Origin: Aquimarina sp. MAR_2010_214
Lineage (GTDB): Bacteria; Bacteroidota; Bacteroidia; Flavobacteriales; Flavobacteriaceae
Reading direction: 5' to 3'
DNA: 64,000 nt
Assembly: GCF_002846555.1 (NCBI RefSeq)
Contig: NZ_PJMS01000001.1
Coordinates: 3,534,001-3,598,000, forward strand
Under the pieces are notes generated by a model. It saw only the letters and a list, made by a program, of their open reading frames with translations, had not been told where the DNA came from and did no database searches. Numbering within the stretch: position 1 is the stretch's first letter; the number at the start of each line of letters is the position of its first letter. The position numbers were made by a program, and so were the translations under genes. This document shows positions 46,612 through 55,491 of this stretch, one piece after another.

Positions 46612-47463
46612 TTAACTAAGATGAAACCAATCATCAATAATTGGCCACAAGATATCTCGATTTTTTGTTCTAAAAAAATCAAAATGACCAATATTTTTTA
46701 GGTTAAAATCACTTGGTTTTAGATGTTTCCTGGTCACTTTTGCATTTTTGTATACGCGCTCACCCAAAATGTCGACTGATTTTTTTGGAGCAAACGAGTC
46801 ATCATCAATACTTAATAAAAGCATAGGCTCTTTGATTTCTTTATAATATGTGCTAGTGTCTTTTTGGGTAAAATATAACATTGAATCCGGGTGTAATAAA
46901 AAAATAGCCCAATCTTTGACCACTCTTGTGGTTAGGGGTTTTCCTAGTCCAAACCAACCAGAAGGGTAGTATTCTAAAAAGGAAGTGGTAAGCGGTACAA
47001 AAAACTTGAAATTAAGATAGATAAGTATTCTCATTTTTATGGTAAAATGTTTATAAAACCCAAATTGCGAAGCTACATTCAAGTATTTGTCATAATATTG
47101 ATATGCATCGCTAAAACCAACACTATTACCGCCATAACTATGACCGATCATGTACTGTTCGTTTTTAGGAAATTCTTCTTTAGCATGTTTAGAAACTGAT
47201 TTAAAATCCTGTGCCCAGAATAAAAAACCATGTTCTTTTAAAGATTGAATACTTTGAGAAATAGAATCTCCTATTCCTCGATAATCAAAAGTAAATACAT
47301 TACATCCTTTGTTAGCAAGGTGTTCTGCCAGATTAAAATAAATTTTTTGAGGAACCGCTACTGCAGGAGCAAAAACGATTGTTTTGTGATTAGGAGATTT
47401 AGGAACAAACTCATGTACCGAAATGGGGTAGCCGTCAGAAGAACGGATAGTGTATGATTCCAT
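46612..47463 (-). CDS. Alpha/beta hydrolase, serine-aminopeptidase-like lid
   Basis: A 283-residue hydrolase. Opening phrase SSDGYPISVHEFVPKSP, the turn FDYRGIGDS, nucleophile S in MIGHSYGGNSVGF, acid D in LSIDDDSFAPK and base H in NIGHFDFF. It is of the type often predicted as a lysophospholipase or thioester hydrolase. It starts 4 bp after the TetR gene stop, so it is probably regulated by it. Confidence 0.88.
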   Translation of the reverse strand: MESYTIRSSDGYPISVHEFVPKSPNHKTIVFAPAVAVPQKIYFNLAEHLANKGCNVFTFDYRGIGDSISQSIQSLKEHGFLFWAQDFKSVSKHAKEEFPKNEQYMIGHSYGGNSVGFSDAYQYYDKYLNVASQFGFYKHFTIKMRILIYLNFKFFVPLTTSFLEYYPSGWFGLGKPLTTRVVKDWAIFLLHPDSMLYFTQKDTSTYYKEIKEPMLLLSIDDDSFAPKKSVDILGERVYKNAKVTRKHLKPSDFNLKNIGHFDFFRTKNRDILWPIIDDWFHLS

Positions 47464-47467
47464 AGTT

Positions 47468-48031
47468 TTACTTATTTAATATTGCTATTTCTGTTCTTTC
47501 AATGGCATTGTTAAGATATTTTGGATCGTCATAAATCTGCATCAATAAAATACCACCCTCGATATCCTGTACCATTTGTTCTGCCAGTAATAATGCTTTT
47601 TCTGTTGTGTGATTTACTTCTAGCAGTTGCTGTAGTCCTAAAATAAAATCCTTAAAAAATGATTGTATTTCTTTTTTATATATAGGGTCGAGGTGTATGG
47701 TTTCTAATGCGGTATTTGCCATGATACATCCACCATCCGAAGCTTTAAATAATTTGTTCAGAAGTAACTTCATTTTTAACACTTTTTCATTAAGAGTTAA
47801 AGTGCTACTTTCAATAATTCTAAATAGATTGTAATTAAAATAACTATGAACAGTTGCCAGAACTTCTCTAATTAGATCTTCTTTATTGCTGAAATAATAA
47901 TAAAAATGAGACTTCTGTATACCGCAAACTTTAGAAAGTTCACTCATGCTACTGTTTTGAACTCCTCGAGAGCGCAGGATAGGGATTACTTTTTTTAGAA
48001 CTTCTTCTTTAGATGTTTTTATCTTTGGCAT
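47468..48031 (-). CDS. TetR/AcrR-family regulator
   Basis: A 187-residue regulator with an N-terminal helix-turn-helix (VLKKVIPILRSRGVQNSSMS, LSKVCGIQKSHFYYYFSNKE) and a helical ligand domain. It is first in an operon with two alpha/beta hydrolases and probably senses a hydrolase substrate or product. The palindrome at 48039-48048 is a likely operator just upstream of its start. Confidence 0.93.
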   Translation of the reverse strand: MPKIKTSKEEVLKKVIPILRSRGVQNSSMSELSKVCGIQKSHFYYYFSNKEDLIREVLATVHSYFNYNLFRIIESSTLTLNEKVLKMKLLLNKLFKASDGGCIMANTALETIHLDPIYKKEIQSFFKDFILGLQQLLEVNHTTEKALLLAEQMVQDIEGGILLMQIYDDPKYLNNAIERTEIAILNK

Positions 48032-48038
48032 TTTATTG

Positions 48039-48048
48039 AACGTTCGTT
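48039..48048. promoter_or_regulatory. Operator-like palindrome before the TetR gene
   Basis: AACG-TT-CGTT (within TTGAACGTTCGTTAA) lies 8 bp upstream of the TetR start, between it and the divergent thioesterase gene. The GAACG/CGTTC form is typical for TetR operators. A TATATTTG box (minus, 48060-48067) lies close by. Confidence 0.5.
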
Positions 48049-48118
48049 AAAATAATAATCAAATATAGTTAGAATTATTAGATAGCATTGTATATTTTTG
48101 GTCTAAATTATAAAGCTT

Positions 48119-48544
48119 ATGAATTTGACACAGGCAGAGGTGCTAGAACAATGTGCTAAGATGTGTAAAAATACTTTGATGGAAACTTTGGAGATTTCTT
48201 TCTGTGAAGTTGGTAAAGATTATCTGGTGGCCAAAATGCCAGTGACTCCTAAAGTACATCAACCAGATGGTGTTTTACATGGTGGAGCGATGGTGGCACT
48301 AGCAGAAAGTGTGGGTAGTGCAGCATCATTTATTTTTCTTAATGCAGAAGATTTTTATATAAGAGGAATAGAGATTTCTGCAAATCATGTAAAAAGTGTT
48401 AAGCAGGGGTATGTATTCGCTAAAGCGGAAATTTTACACCAAGGGCGTACTACCCAGTTATGGGATATAAAGATAAAGGATGAAGAAGGTAACCTGGTTT
48501 CAATAGTTAAATTGACCACTATTGCACTTCCCAAAACCAAATAG
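48119..48544 (+). CDS. Hotdog-fold thioesterase (PaaI/MenI type)
   Basis: A 141-residue hotdog protein with VHQPDGVLHGGAMVALAESV, the active-site region of the PaaI group, and IEISANHVKSVKQGYVFAK. Lying directly before menF and ending 1 bp from it, the likely role is hydrolysis of 1,4-dihydroxy-2-naphthoyl-CoA (inference from context). The divergent TetR operon lies upstream. Confidence 0.88.
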   Translation: MNLTQAEVLEQCAKMCKNTLMETLEISFCEVGKDYLVAKMPVTPKVHQPDGVLHGGAMVALAESVGSAASFIFLNAEDFYIRGIEISANHVKSVKQGYVFAKAEILHQGRTTQLWDIKIKDEEGNLVSIVKLTTIALPKTK

Positions 48545-48545
48545 G

Positions 48546-49637
48546 ATGAACATAGAAGATGTTTATACTAAAATTGAAGAGCAGTTAGATCAAAATTTAC
48601 CTTTTGTAGTGTATAGGAAAGCTGATTCTATGACATTACACGCTATTTTTCAGAAAAATAATCAAATATATGAAGTAGAGGATTATACCGTTTCGGGATT
48701 TGTTTTTGCTCCTTTTAGTGCTTCTGATAAAACGGTTATTATTCCTTCAGAGAAAAGTAACTATTGCAATGCTACTATTTCATCACAAACCATAAGTAGC
48801 GAAAAAAGAACTTCAGGAAAATTAGCAGATTCTTTTTTAGTAAAACCTGAAATCAAAAAAAAACATGTCGAGCTTGTAAAAAAAGGAATCAAAGCAATAC
48901 AATCTGACCGTTTTAAAAAAGTAGTGTTGTCACGAAAAGAGGAGGTTTCAATACCAAATTCTTTTAGTAATCTACATATATTTAAAAATCTAATACATCA
49001 TTATCCAAAAGCTTTTGTATACTTATGGTATCATCCTAAAGTTAGTACATGGATGGGAGCAACTCCAGAGACTTTGATTAGAGTAAAAAACAATGATTTT
49101 TTTACTATGGCTTTGGCAGGTACACAATCATATATAAACACTACAGATGTTGATTGGGGGGAAAAGGAGCTAGTAGAGCAAGAAATGGTAACTTCTTTTG
49201 TTACTAATGAACTATCTTCAATTATTAATAATATAAAACATTCTAAAACCTATACCCATAAAGCAGGTACACTTTTGCATCTGCGTACTGATATTAGTGG
49301 GGTTTTGGGTAATGAAAATTCAAGAATAGAAAAAATAATTAAAGTGTTGCATCCAACACCAGCTGTTTGCGGACTTCCTAAAGGCGAGGCTAAATCTTTT
49401 ATTCTTGCTACAGAAGAGTACAATCGTAAGTATTATACGGGTTTTCTTGGAGAACTTAATATGAATAAAGAAGGTGTTGTTAAATCTGATCTGTTTGTAA
49501 ACCTTCGGTGCATGGAGTTAAGTGATGGTAAAGCAATTCTTTATGTAGGAGGAGGGATCACAAAAGATTCTGATCCAGAGAAAGAGTGGGAGGAAACTGT
49601 AAAGAAAACAGAGACAATGAAAAGAGTTTTGTTTTAG
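48546..49637 (+). CDS. menF: Isochorismate synthase
   Basis: The start chosen is ATG 48546 (MNIEDVYTKIEEQL), 363 residues; a farther in-frame ATG at 48522 lies inside the thioesterase gene. Chorismate-binding signatures are ATPETLIRV, ALAGTQ, LHLRTDISG, HPTPAVCGLPK, FLGELN and VNLRCMEL. It converts chorismate to isochorismate as the first step of menaquinone synthesis. menD starts 63 bp downstream. Confidence 0.93.
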   Translation: MNIEDVYTKIEEQLDQNLPFVVYRKADSMTLHAIFQKNNQIYEVEDYTVSGFVFAPFSASDKTVIIPSEKSNYCNATISSQTISSEKRTSGKLADSFLVKPEIKKKHVELVKKGIKAIQSDRFKKVVLSRKEEVSIPNSFSNLHIFKNLIHHYPKAFVYLWYHPKVSTWMGATPETLIRVKNNDFFTMALAGTQSYINTTDVDWGEKELVEQEMVTSFVTNELSSIINNIKHSKTYTHKAGTLLHLRTDISGVLGNENSRIEKIIKVLHPTPAVCGLPKGEAKSFILATEEYNRKYYTGFLGELNMNKEGVVKSDLFVNLRCMELSDGKAILYVGGGITKDSDPEKEWEETVKKTETMKRVLF

Positions 49638-49700
49638 CCAGGGTTAAATTACTTAAAATTCTGGTGTAAATTAGTTCGATATTGTAATTTAGCGATTCGA

Positions 49701-51425
49701 ATGAAGAAACGCTTATATTCAAAAATTCCTTTAGCACAATCTATTGTTACCTTATGCGAAGCAAAAGGAATCACTCATATTGTTATTTCGCCAGGATCTC
49801 GTAATGCACCACTAATCATTGGTTTTAGTGAACATCCGGATATGCAGTGTTATAGTATCGTAGATGAGCGATGTGCTGCTTTTTTTGCATTAGGTATTGC
49901 GCAACAAACCCAAAAACCAGTTGCTTTGGTTTGTTCGTCAGGTAGTGCATTACTAAATTATTATCCTGCAATTTCAGAAGCATTTTATAGTGATATACCA
50001 TTAGTAGTTTTAAGTGCAGATCGCCCTATTGAAAGAATAGACGTGGGAGATGGCCAAACGATTCGTCAAAAAAATGTGTTCGAGAACCATATTTTGTATT
50101 CGGGTAATTTATATTCTGAAGTTGTTGCAGAAACACAAATTGACGATCCCAAAGTACGCCAAAAACAGCATGAAGCTCAAAAACATAATGAAAGAGAAAT
50201 TAATCTGGCATTAAATAAAGCAATAGAGCAAAAAGGACCAGTACATATTAATGTACCTTTTTACGAACCTTTATATGATAAACTGGAACACCCTACTATT
50301 ATTTCCAGGAATATCCCTGTAGAAAAACCACATCATCAGTTTTCTGAAGGTTTACAACTAGAAATGCATGAAGAATGGAATCAGGCAAACCGTAAAATGG
50401 TATTAATAGGTGTCAATTCACCAGGAACAGTTGAGCAAAAGTGGATAGAATATTTTGCTGATGACCCTTCGGTTTTAGTATTAACAGAAACAACATCTAA
50501 TATTCATCATGCATCTCATATTAATTGTATTGATCAATTGATTTCTACTTTGAATGAGGATGAATTTAAAGCATTGCAGCCAGATATTCTTTTAACTATC
50601 GGAGGGATGGTTATCTCTAAACGAATTAAAGCATTTTTACGACAATATCAGCCGAAATCACACTGGCATATTGATTCAAAAAAAGCATATGATACTTATT
50701 TCTGTCTCACAGAGCATATAAAATTGCAGCCCAATGTATTCTTCTCACGTTTTTTTCAAGACATGAAGAGCGTCGATAGTACTTATAAGTCTTTTTGGAT
50801 TTCTGTAAGAGATCATCGCAGAGTAAGGCATGCAGCATATCTTGATAAAACCCCTTTTACTGACCTTAAAGCATTTGAAGCTATTTTTAATGTAATTACT
50901 GATGGACAAATGATACAGTTAAGTAATAGCTCTACGGTTAGATATGCGCAATTATTTACGTTAAATCCAACCTTTCAGGTATTTTGTAATAGAGGGACAA
51001 GCGGTATTGATGGAAGTACATCTACTGCTATTGGTGCAGCCCTGGCTTCGGAGATACCTACAACTTTGATAACGGGAGATCTTAGCTTCTTTTATGATAG
51101 TAATGGGTTATGGAATGAATATATTCCTTCAAATTTTAAAATCATTGTTATTAATAATGAAGGAGGAGGGATATTCAGAATTTTACCAGGAAAAGAGGAG
51201 AGTGTTAATTTTGAAAAATATTTTGAAACGAAACACCACCTTACAGCAATACATTTGTGTAAAATGTTTGGTTTTGAGTATCGTACAGCACATACCCTTG
51301 AAGAGTTAATTCAAGAATCAAAAAAAATGTATGAAACTAATAATACACCACAATTGCTAGAGGTTTTTACTCCCCGAAAAGAAAACGATAGTACTTTAGT
51401 CGGTTATTTTAGGTATTTTGTCTAA
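49701..51425 (+). CDS. menD: 2-succinyl-5-enolpyruvyl-6-hydroxy-3-cyclohexene-1-carboxylate synthase
   Basis: A 574-residue thiamine-diphosphate enzyme. ISPGSRNAPLIIGFSEH and ALVCSSGSALLNYYPAI are the MenD opening; the ThDP site has LITGDLSFFYDSNGLW and INNEGGGIFRILPG. It joins isochorismate and 2-oxoglutarate. It follows menF by 63 bp and ends before a palindrome (51447-51480). Confidence 0.96.
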   Translation: MKKRLYSKIPLAQSIVTLCEAKGITHIVISPGSRNAPLIIGFSEHPDMQCYSIVDERCAAFFALGIAQQTQKPVALVCSSGSALLNYYPAISEAFYSDIPLVVLSADRPIERIDVGDGQTIRQKNVFENHILYSGNLYSEVVAETQIDDPKVRQKQHEAQKHNEREINLALNKAIEQKGPVHINVPFYEPLYDKLEHPTIISRNIPVEKPHHQFSEGLQLEMHEEWNQANRKMVLIGVNSPGTVEQKWIEYFADDPSVLVLTETTSNIHHASHINCIDQLISTLNEDEFKALQPDILLTIGGMVISKRIKAFLRQYQPKSHWHIDSKKAYDTYFCLTEHIKLQPNVFFSRFFQDMKSVDSTYKSFWISVRDHRRVRHAAYLDKTPFTDLKAFEAIFNVITDGQMIQLSNSSTVRYAQLFTLNPTFQVFCNRGTSGIDGSTSTAIGAALASEIPTTLITGDLSFFYDSNGLWNEYIPSNFKIIVINNEGGGIFRILPGKEESVNFEKYFETKHHLTAIHLCKMFGFEYRTAHTLEELIQESKKMYETNNTPQLLEVFTPRKENDSTLVGYFRYFV

Positions 51426-51446
51426 TATCCTTATTTTATTGTGCTT

Positions 51447-51480
51447 TATAGATGAATTATTTATGAATAATTCATCTATA
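51447..51480. promoter_or_regulatory. 15-bp perfect inverted repeat overlapping a -7 box
   Basis: The arms (left at 51447-51461, right at 51466-51480; core GATGAATTATT / AATAATTCATC) are exact complements around a 4-nt TATG loop. TATATTTG (51477-51484) fits the -7 consensus for the DUF2853 gene, and overlaps the right arm. There is no T-run, so an operator or mRNA hairpin fits better than a terminator. Confidence 0.5.
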
Positions 51481-51531
51481 TTTGATATATATAGAAAAAG
51501 TGAACTAAAAACCTAAAAACACAATTATCCT

Positions 51532-51873
51532 ATGAGTAAAAGAGATGAGTTAATTACAAAATACGCCGCAGATATCAAAGATAAAATTGGGCAAACTCCG
51601 GATATGGATCTTTTAACCAAAGTTACAATTGGATGTGGTCCTTCAATTTACAATGCAGATGCTGCTACAGTATCTGGTTCGGATCAAAGTGAATTAGATA
51701 CAGTAAAGAAAAACTTCTTAATCAAAAAATTAGGTCTTTCTGATGGACCAAAATTAGACGAAGGTATTGCTTCTGTAATTGAAGCTTATGGTAAATCAAA
51801 CCGTAATAAATATAGAGCGGTTGTTTATTATCTTTTGACAAAACATTTTGGAAAAGAATCTACTTACAAATAG
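51532..51873 (+). CDS. DUF2853 family protein
   Basis: A 113-residue soluble protein (TKVTIGCGPSIYNADAATVS, FLIKKLGLSDGPKLDEGI, KYRAVVYYLLTKHFG). The family is widespread in Bacteroidota and helical, with no known function. It often accompanies men genes, but no role in quinone synthesis has been shown to me by the sequence. It has its own promoter-like region and terminator. Confidence 0.88.
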   Translation: MSKRDELITKYAADIKDKIGQTPDMDLLTKVTIGCGPSIYNADAATVSGSDQSELDTVKKNFLIKKLGLSDGPKLDEGIASVIEAYGKSNRNKYRAVVYYLLTKHFGKESTYK

Positions 51874-51963
51874 TAGATTGTTTTTATAATTTTAGAATAG
51901 TATAGCTATATGATTTATAGTCTGTTAATCTAGAATTATAAGATATGTATGCAAGCTATAAGG

Positions 51964-52023
51964 CCTTCATTAGTTAGTTGTGAATTTCAAAATTTGTAAC
52001 AAGTAACTAATGAAGGTTTTTTT
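51964..52023 (+). terminator. Long-stem terminator of the DUF2853 gene
   Basis: CCTTCATTAGTTA and TAACTAATGAAGG form 13 perfect pairs; the inner part (GTTGTGAATTT / AAATTTGTAAC) pairs fully with three G-U wobbles, after a 3-nt bulge. A T-run follows at 52017-52023. Confidence 0.85.
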
Positions 52024-52063
52024 GTGAGCAATGTGAGTGCTATAGATCTAAATGCTAAAATTT

Positions 52064-53218
52064 TTACATTTTTGAAACTTCTTCTTTTATTGCACTTATA
52101 AGAAAATCTACATCTTGTTTTTTTCGTGTTGCAATTCTAAAGTGTTGTTTAGTAGAGCCCATTTTATTTTCACAATTTCTAATAAAACAGGATTTATCTT
52201 TCAGTAGTCTATTTCTTAATTCTTCTCCGTCGATTTGTGAATCTAATCGAGCAAATATGAAATTTGAATTTGTGGGGAAAACTTTAAAAAAATCTAATTC
52301 ACTAAAACGATCTGCCAAATACATTGTGTCGTGAATTACTTTAATTCTACTTTCGTCGTATGTTGGTTTTTCTTCTTGTATGAGCATTAATAGCATTTCT
52401 GATATTCCATTAATGTTCCAATATGGTAGGTGTTTTTTAAGCTTGTTAATGTTATTTTCATTGCTAATGGCATATCCCATTCTAAGTCCATGTAAACCAA
52501 CATTTTTTCCTAAACTTTTGATTACCCATGCATTGGAGAATAGATGGACATCATTTTTTATTGTTGGAGGGGTTTTAGAAGAAAAATCAATAAAAGATTC
52601 ATCAATGATGATGTTATCCAAATGATCTAGTTTACTTAATATAAATAATAGTTCGGTTCTTGAGAAAATAGAACCCGTTGGATTGTTTGGGTTGCAGATA
52701 ACAGCATTTTTTGCTCCAGATTTTAGTACAGCTTCTACAAATTTCTCTGAAGAGAGTAGTTGATTGTTATCATCACAATATTGTATGGTGTGTAGCTCTA
52801 TACCTAAGTTTATTGGTTCTTCTATCCATCTTCCAAAAGAAGGTACAGGTACAAATAGGCTATCTTTTATGAATATAGAATTAAGCCAAGAAATGATTTC
52901 AGTTGATCCATTTCCTGCAATAATTCTTTTTGGATTTTCAATATTAGAGAAACTTGCAATATATTCTGTGATGTGGTTGTTAGAACTGGGATAATATTTT
53001 AAAGCACTCGGTATTTTTTCATATAGACTATCCATTAATGATTTTGAAGGGAAATAAGTATTTACAGGAATACAAAAATCTTTTAACCCGTTTATTTTTT
53101 CAAAATTGTCTGTTAGACTTGCATAAGAAGGATTATGAGTTGTTTGGTTAAATAGATTAAGGTCAATGTGTGTATTGTTATTTTTAGGTTTAGGGAGTAA
53201 GTGAGTTTTGTGGGTCAT
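52064..53218 (-). CDS. PLP-dependent aminotransferase, HisC/CobD-like
   Basis: A 384-residue fold-type I enzyme. CNPNNPTG at about 175-182, D206 in IIIDESFIDF (pyridine N contact), and the PLP lysine K238 in VIKSLGKNVGLHGLRMGYA. AGNGSTEIISW is the phosphate-binding region near residue 101. It is related to histidinol-phosphate aminotransferase and L-threonine-phosphate decarboxylase; no his or cob genes are nearby, so the substrate is unknown. It sits on the minus strand inside the plus-strand men region and next to a palindromic element, which suggests it came in separately. Confidence 0.9.
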   Translation of the reverse strand: MTHKTHLLPKPKNNNTHIDLNLFNQTTHNPSYASLTDNFEKINGLKDFCIPVNTYFPSKSLMDSLYEKIPSALKYYPSSNNHITEYIASFSNIENPKRIIAGNGSTEIISWLNSIFIKDSLFVPVPSFGRWIEEPINLGIELHTIQYCDDNNQLLSSEKFVEAVLKSGAKNAVICNPNNPTGSIFSRTELLFILSKLDHLDNIIIDESFIDFSSKTPPTIKNDVHLFSNAWVIKSLGKNVGLHGLRMGYAISNENNINKLKKHLPYWNINGISEMLLMLIQEEKPTYDESRIKVIHDTMYLADRFSELDFFKVFPTNSNFIFARLDSQIDGEELRNRLLKDKSCFIRNCENKMGSTKQHFRIATRKKQDVDFLISAIKEEVSKM

Positions 53219-53325
53219 CTTTTGTGATTTATGTTTGTTTTCGTATAAACAACAATGTAATTTAGATAGACCCTATTTTTTATTGTAATTTAAATATTGT
53301 GTTGGTTTGAAAATTTATTTTTTAT

Positions 53326-53486
53326 GAAGTGGTTTAAACTTTTTTGATTCTGGCGAAGAATAGTTGTTTTTTGATCAATTGAAGTGTTTTTTGCATTTCA
53401 TAGCAGCGCTACGAAGTAAGAAAAAGACAAAAATTGAATAAAAAAGAGCATTTTTATAGCGAATTGAAAAAAGTTTAAACCACTTC
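53326..53486. repeat. 160-bp imperfect palindrome (REP/MITE-like element)
   Basis: The ends GAAGTGGTTTAAACTTTTTT (53326) and its complement (AAAAAAGTTTAAACCACTTC, ending 53486) are inverted copies; inside, TTTTTTGATCAATT pairs with AATTGAATAAAAAA and the centre has TAGCAGCGCTACG. The whole piece can fold as one long imperfect hairpin. No frame for a transposase is inside and no clear target-site duplication is seen. It lies between the aminotransferase and S1-protein genes. Confidence 0.65.
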
Positions 53487-53575
53487 GGTATATAGATTTG
53501 TTTATAGAGAAACCGATTTACTTTGTTGATTAAATTTCTTGATGTTCTGTAGTATATTAATCAGGTTAAAAGAAT

Positions 53576-53583
53576 TATATTTG
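53576..53583 (+). promoter_or_regulatory. Possible -7 box of the S1-protein gene
   Basis: TATATTTG matches TAnnTTTG 16 bp before the start at 53599. No TTG is at the right -33 spacing. Confidence 0.4.
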
Positions 53584-53598
53584 CGCAAAAAAAGAGAT

Positions 53599-54435
53599 AT
53601 GCTTAAGCTTGGGGAATATAACATGTTAGAGGTTGTTAGAGAAAGGGATCAGGGGATTTATCTTTGTGACGAAGAAGGGGATGAGGTTTTATTACCCAAT
53701 AAGTATGTACCAGAACAATTTCAAATAAGAGATGTTTTAAAGGTATTTGTGTATTTGGATAGTGCTGAACGTATCGTTGCTACTACTTTAGAACCATTTG
53801 CAACTGTAAAATCTTTTGCCTATTTAAAATGTACAAATGTGTCAGAGATTGGTGCTTTTTTGGATTGGGGATTAGAAAAAGATCTTTTTGTTCCTTTTAG
53901 AGAGCAATCTTCAAAAATGAGAGTGGGTAGTTGGTATCTTGTTTATGTGTATCTAGATGAAGAAACCAATCGACTTGTTGCATCAAGTAAGACCAATGCT
54001 TTTTTAGATAATTCTTTAGTTTTACTGTCTTCATATGATGAAGTTGACCTTATTGCTTCTCATCCTTCACCACAAGGTTGGAATATGATTGTAAATCAAA
54101 AACATCTGGGGTTAGTATATGGTGATGAAATTTTTCAAAAGATAACACCAGGAGATCAACTTAAAGGGTTTGTAAAAAAAGTCCGCCCTGATGGAAAGAT
54201 AGATCTTACATTGCAACGACACGGATTTAGAGGGATAGAACCAAATGCAGAGCAGGTTTTAAAGGAGTTAAAGTCTAGCGGTGGTTTTATTGATCTGAAT
54301 GATAAATCTGATCCCGAAGATATTAAAGAGGTTTTTCAATTGAGTAAGAAAAGTTTTAAAAAAGCTATCGGATCGTTATATAAAGAAAGAAAAATTATTA
54401 TCGAGAAAGAAGGAATACGTCTGGTAGAGGAGTAG
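53599..54435 (+). CDS. S1-domain RNA-binding protein, CvfB-like
   Basis: The start chosen is ATG 53599 (MLKLGEYNMLEVVRERDQG), 278 residues; a farther in-frame ATG adds an implausible leader and would overlap the -7 box. The pattern is the tandem S1/winged-helix layout of CvfB: a first S1-like domain to about 70, KCTNVSEIGAFLDWGLEKDLF, a further domain with IVNQKHLGLVYGDEIF, KGFVKKVRPDGKIDLTLQ, and a C-terminal winged helix (SDPEDIKEVFQLSKKSFKKA). Members bind RNA and affect virulence or translation factors in other bacteria. Its role here is unknown. Confidence 0.9.
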   Translation: MLKLGEYNMLEVVRERDQGIYLCDEEGDEVLLPNKYVPEQFQIRDVLKVFVYLDSAERIVATTLEPFATVKSFAYLKCTNVSEIGAFLDWGLEKDLFVPFREQSSKMRVGSWYLVYVYLDEETNRLVASSKTNAFLDNSLVLLSSYDEVDLIASHPSPQGWNMIVNQKHLGLVYGDEIFQKITPGDQLKGFVKKVRPDGKIDLTLQRHGFRGIEPNAEQVLKELKSSGGFIDLNDKSDPEDIKEVFQLSKKSFKKAIGSLYKERKIIIEKEGIRLVEE

Positions 54436-54526
54436 ATCAAAAATATAACTCGAAGTTATAGTTAAAGGAAAAGCTGATTTTATTTGGATTAAATCTAAAT
54501 AAAAAGTATTTTAGCGGCCGTTAATT

Positions 54527-54838
54527 ATGGAATTAATTTTTTCTTCAACATATTACTCCTCTTATCAATCATCAACAGAGCGATGTTATTATATCGATTT
54601 TGGCCATAAAATGGTTAAAATTTCATTCTGTCAATTGCTTAGCTTAAGATATAAAGCAAAACAAATGTCTGCATTTGACTATATAGATAATTTACTTAAT
54701 CATAATGACACCGTATTATTATCGTTATGCGATAAAGAACATTTAATTTTATTAGACACATTAATGGTGTTGGATTTTGTAGATCTTATGAAAGGAACAT
54801 TTGCAATGATAGAATTAAATGCTATGCTGGTATCATGA
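54527..54838 (+). CDS. Small protein of unknown function
   Basis: A 103-residue protein with no signal peptide. It starts MELIFSSTYYSSYQSS and has helix-rich parts (ISFCQLLSLRYKAKQMSAFD, LILLDTLMVLDFVDLMKG) with three cysteines. I do not recognise a family. It lies between the S1-protein and ferritin genes; a link to ferritin or to redox is only suggested by position. Confidence 0.65.
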   Translation: MELIFSSTYYSSYQSSTERCYYIDFGHKMVKISFCQLLSLRYKAKQMSAFDYIDNLLNHNDTVLLSLCDKEHLILLDTLMVLDFVDLMKGTFAMIELNAMLVS

Positions 54839-54932
54839 TATTTTGATATTAGAATTTAGATTTACTATAAATTGAGTGTCAATTAAGTTTTACATCAGGA
54901 TTTTTCTATACTTTTATTAGAAATATTGGAAA

Positions 54933-55442
54933 ATGGAAAATCTAACACGACAAGAAATAAGCATTAATCTAGAAGTAATGGATATGCTTAATAAGCAAAT
55001 AGAAAAAGAACAAAGAGCTTCGTCACTGTATTTAGCGATGGCCTCATGGTGTGATCAAAAAACACTTGTAAATAGTGCTTCCTTTTTTTATAAGCAGGCA
55101 GCTGAAGAAAGAGAGCACATGATGAAAATTTTTAAGTTTATTAATGATACAGGAGGATCAGCATACTCTCCAGATGTTTCGAATATAACTCATGAATTTT
55201 CTTCTCTTAGAGAAATTTTTGAAACTGCACTAAACCATGAAATATCCATCACACAATCTATATACAAAATTGTTGCAAAATGCAGACAAGTAAATGATTT
55301 TGGTTCAGAAAACTTCTTAATGTGGTTTGTAGAAGAACAGCTTGAGGAAGAAGAGACTATTAAAGATATTTTAGATATGTTTGACTTATCAGGGGATATG
55401 CCACTTCAATTCATTGATGAAAGAATACCTGTTGGTAAATAA
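54933..55442 (+). CDS. ftnA: Ferritin
   Basis: A 169-residue ferritin of the bacterial non-heme type. Ferroxidase-site residues lie in KQIEKEQRASSLYLAMASWC (E near 22), QAAEEREHMMKIF (E/H near 52-55) and FVEEQLEEEETIKDI (E near 129-132). It oxidises and stores iron in a 24-subunit shell. The gene stands alone with 94 bp before it. A FurA- or DtxR-type operator is not recognisable. Confidence 0.95.
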   Translation: MENLTRQEISINLEVMDMLNKQIEKEQRASSLYLAMASWCDQKTLVNSASFFYKQAAEEREHMMKIFKFINDTGGSAYSPDVSNITHEFSSLREIFETALNHEISITQSIYKIVAKCRQVNDFGSENFLMWFVEEQLEEEETIKDILDMFDLSGDMPLQFIDERIPVGK

Positions 55443-55491
55443 CTATACAAAGTAAGTCTGTAACGAAGATGTTTTTGTAGAGATACAAATG

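Noticed and set aside
46584..46691. Upstream ATG 46691 of the second alpha/beta hydrolase
   Set aside because: It lies inside the preceding hydrolase gene and adds a leader unrelated to the family; ATG 46583 fits.
48522..48545. Upstream ATG 48522 of menF
   Set aside because: It overlaps the thioesterase end; MNIEDVY at 48546 is the normal family start and follows the stop by 1 bp.
53326..53486. Palindrome considered as an integron attC site
   Set aside because: GTTTAAAC occurs at both ends, but no integrase or cassette structure is seen and the hairpin is too long and symmetric for attC.
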